64,000 nucleotides of DNA from Punica granatum (lineage: Eukaryota; Streptophyta; Magnoliopsida; Myrtales; Lythraceae), in the NCBI RefSeq assembly GCF_007655135.1, contig NC_045134.1:7026982-7090981 (forward strand). Reading direction: 5' to 3'. The notes below the pieces were generated by a model. That model searched no databases. It worked only from the letters and a program-made list of their open reading frames with translations, and was not told the origin of the DNA. Of the stretch, positions 63,620 to 64,000 are shown one piece after another; the stretch's first letter is position 1, and every line of letters starts with the position of its first letter. The position numbers and the translations under genes were made by a program.

Positions 63620-63945
63620 TATATATATATAATGATATGTATATATATATATATATCTGTGTGTAGATAGATATAGCAATTCCCTGAACTGTATCGGCTC
63701 TCTGCTTTTATGGCATCCTTCTTAGGCAGTACGCCAAGGAAGACATCGATCAGTTCGACTGCAAGGAAGAACACCTGAATATTAATTAGGTAGGGAAAAA
63801 AAAAAGGATACGATGTAGAAAATTAACTCAAAATAATTGTGGGCAAACACATAATTTGTTCTTCGAACCATATTGCTACCATTTTTGTTGTGAATTTATT
63901 ACTTACCTCAATCATGCCGAAATCAACCACCTTGTTCTCAAATCT
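63541..63945 (-). CDS. Two putative exons of an unidentified membrane protein (partial)
   Basis: On the minus strand, an exon ending at 63907 (FENKVVDFGMIE) has a perfect donor (GAG|GTAAGT). A second exon starts at 63774 after an ATTCAG acceptor and continues in frame as VFFLAVELIDVFLGVLPKKD, then AIKAES. Joining them keeps the frame, which supports real coding sequence. The 5' part lies outside the window and the 3' part would run into the inverted repeat. No family was recognised. The later part of the open frame (HTDIYIYIHIIIYIYI) is (AT)n-derived, so the exon probably ends earlier. Confidence 0.35.
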
Positions 63946-64000
63946 AACATATGATCTTTAATTATTTTTTTTTGCTGAATAATATGATCTTTACACATAT

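Overview
The window is nuclear DNA from a flowering plant, most likely a eudicot. The genes are split by many introns with canonical splice sites, gene density is low, and AT-rich intergenic DNA is full of small transposons. Six genes could be rebuilt exon by exon, and every rebuilt coding length is a multiple of three. A Myrtales-like source is possible but unproven from sequence alone.

Layout. (1) 1-6200: a possible exon of an unidentified plus-strand gene (142-416), then gene-free DNA with a CACTA-type transposon end (about 3690-4308) and a SINE-like copy (5140-5297). (2) 6230-10405, plus: 12-exon aspartate aminotransferase, ASP3-like, with an N-terminal peroxisomal PTS2 signal. (3) 11081-17002, minus, convergent with it: 11-coding-exon three-repeat MYB (MYB3R) cell-cycle transcription factor with a 5' UTR intron. 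(4) 17380-22400: a block copied from next to the MYB3R promoter, leading into a degenerate tandem array of roughly 170-180 bp units, with foldback elements. (5) 24109-25981, minus: CCDC25/NFACT-R-domain protein with one GC-AG intron. (6) 27078-32161, minus: 12-exon TauE/SafE-family membrane protein. (7) 32.2-48 kb: transposon-rich, gene-free DNA with two neighbouring non-autonomous Helitrons, each interrupted by a Mutator-like foldback element with 9-bp target duplications, further foldback elements, SINE-like copies and short tandem repeats. (8) 49048-51351, minus: 3-exon PPR protein. (9) 56238-58054, plus: 3-exon Mpv17/PMP22 membrane protein. (10) 59663-63619: a large inverted repeat with arms of about 1.58 kb and a 0.79 kb spacer, next to exons of an unidentified membrane protein at the right edge.

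The genes look like unrelated housekeeping and regulatory genes and do not form a cluster. The protein products suggest peroxisomal amino-acid metabolism (ASP3), G2/M transcription (MYB3R), a sulfite/anion exporter-like carrier (TauE/SafE), organelle RNA processing (PPR) and organelle membrane function (Mpv17). The most unusual parts are non-genic: the large inverted repeat, the nested Helitron/foldback structures and the satellite-like array beside MYB3R.
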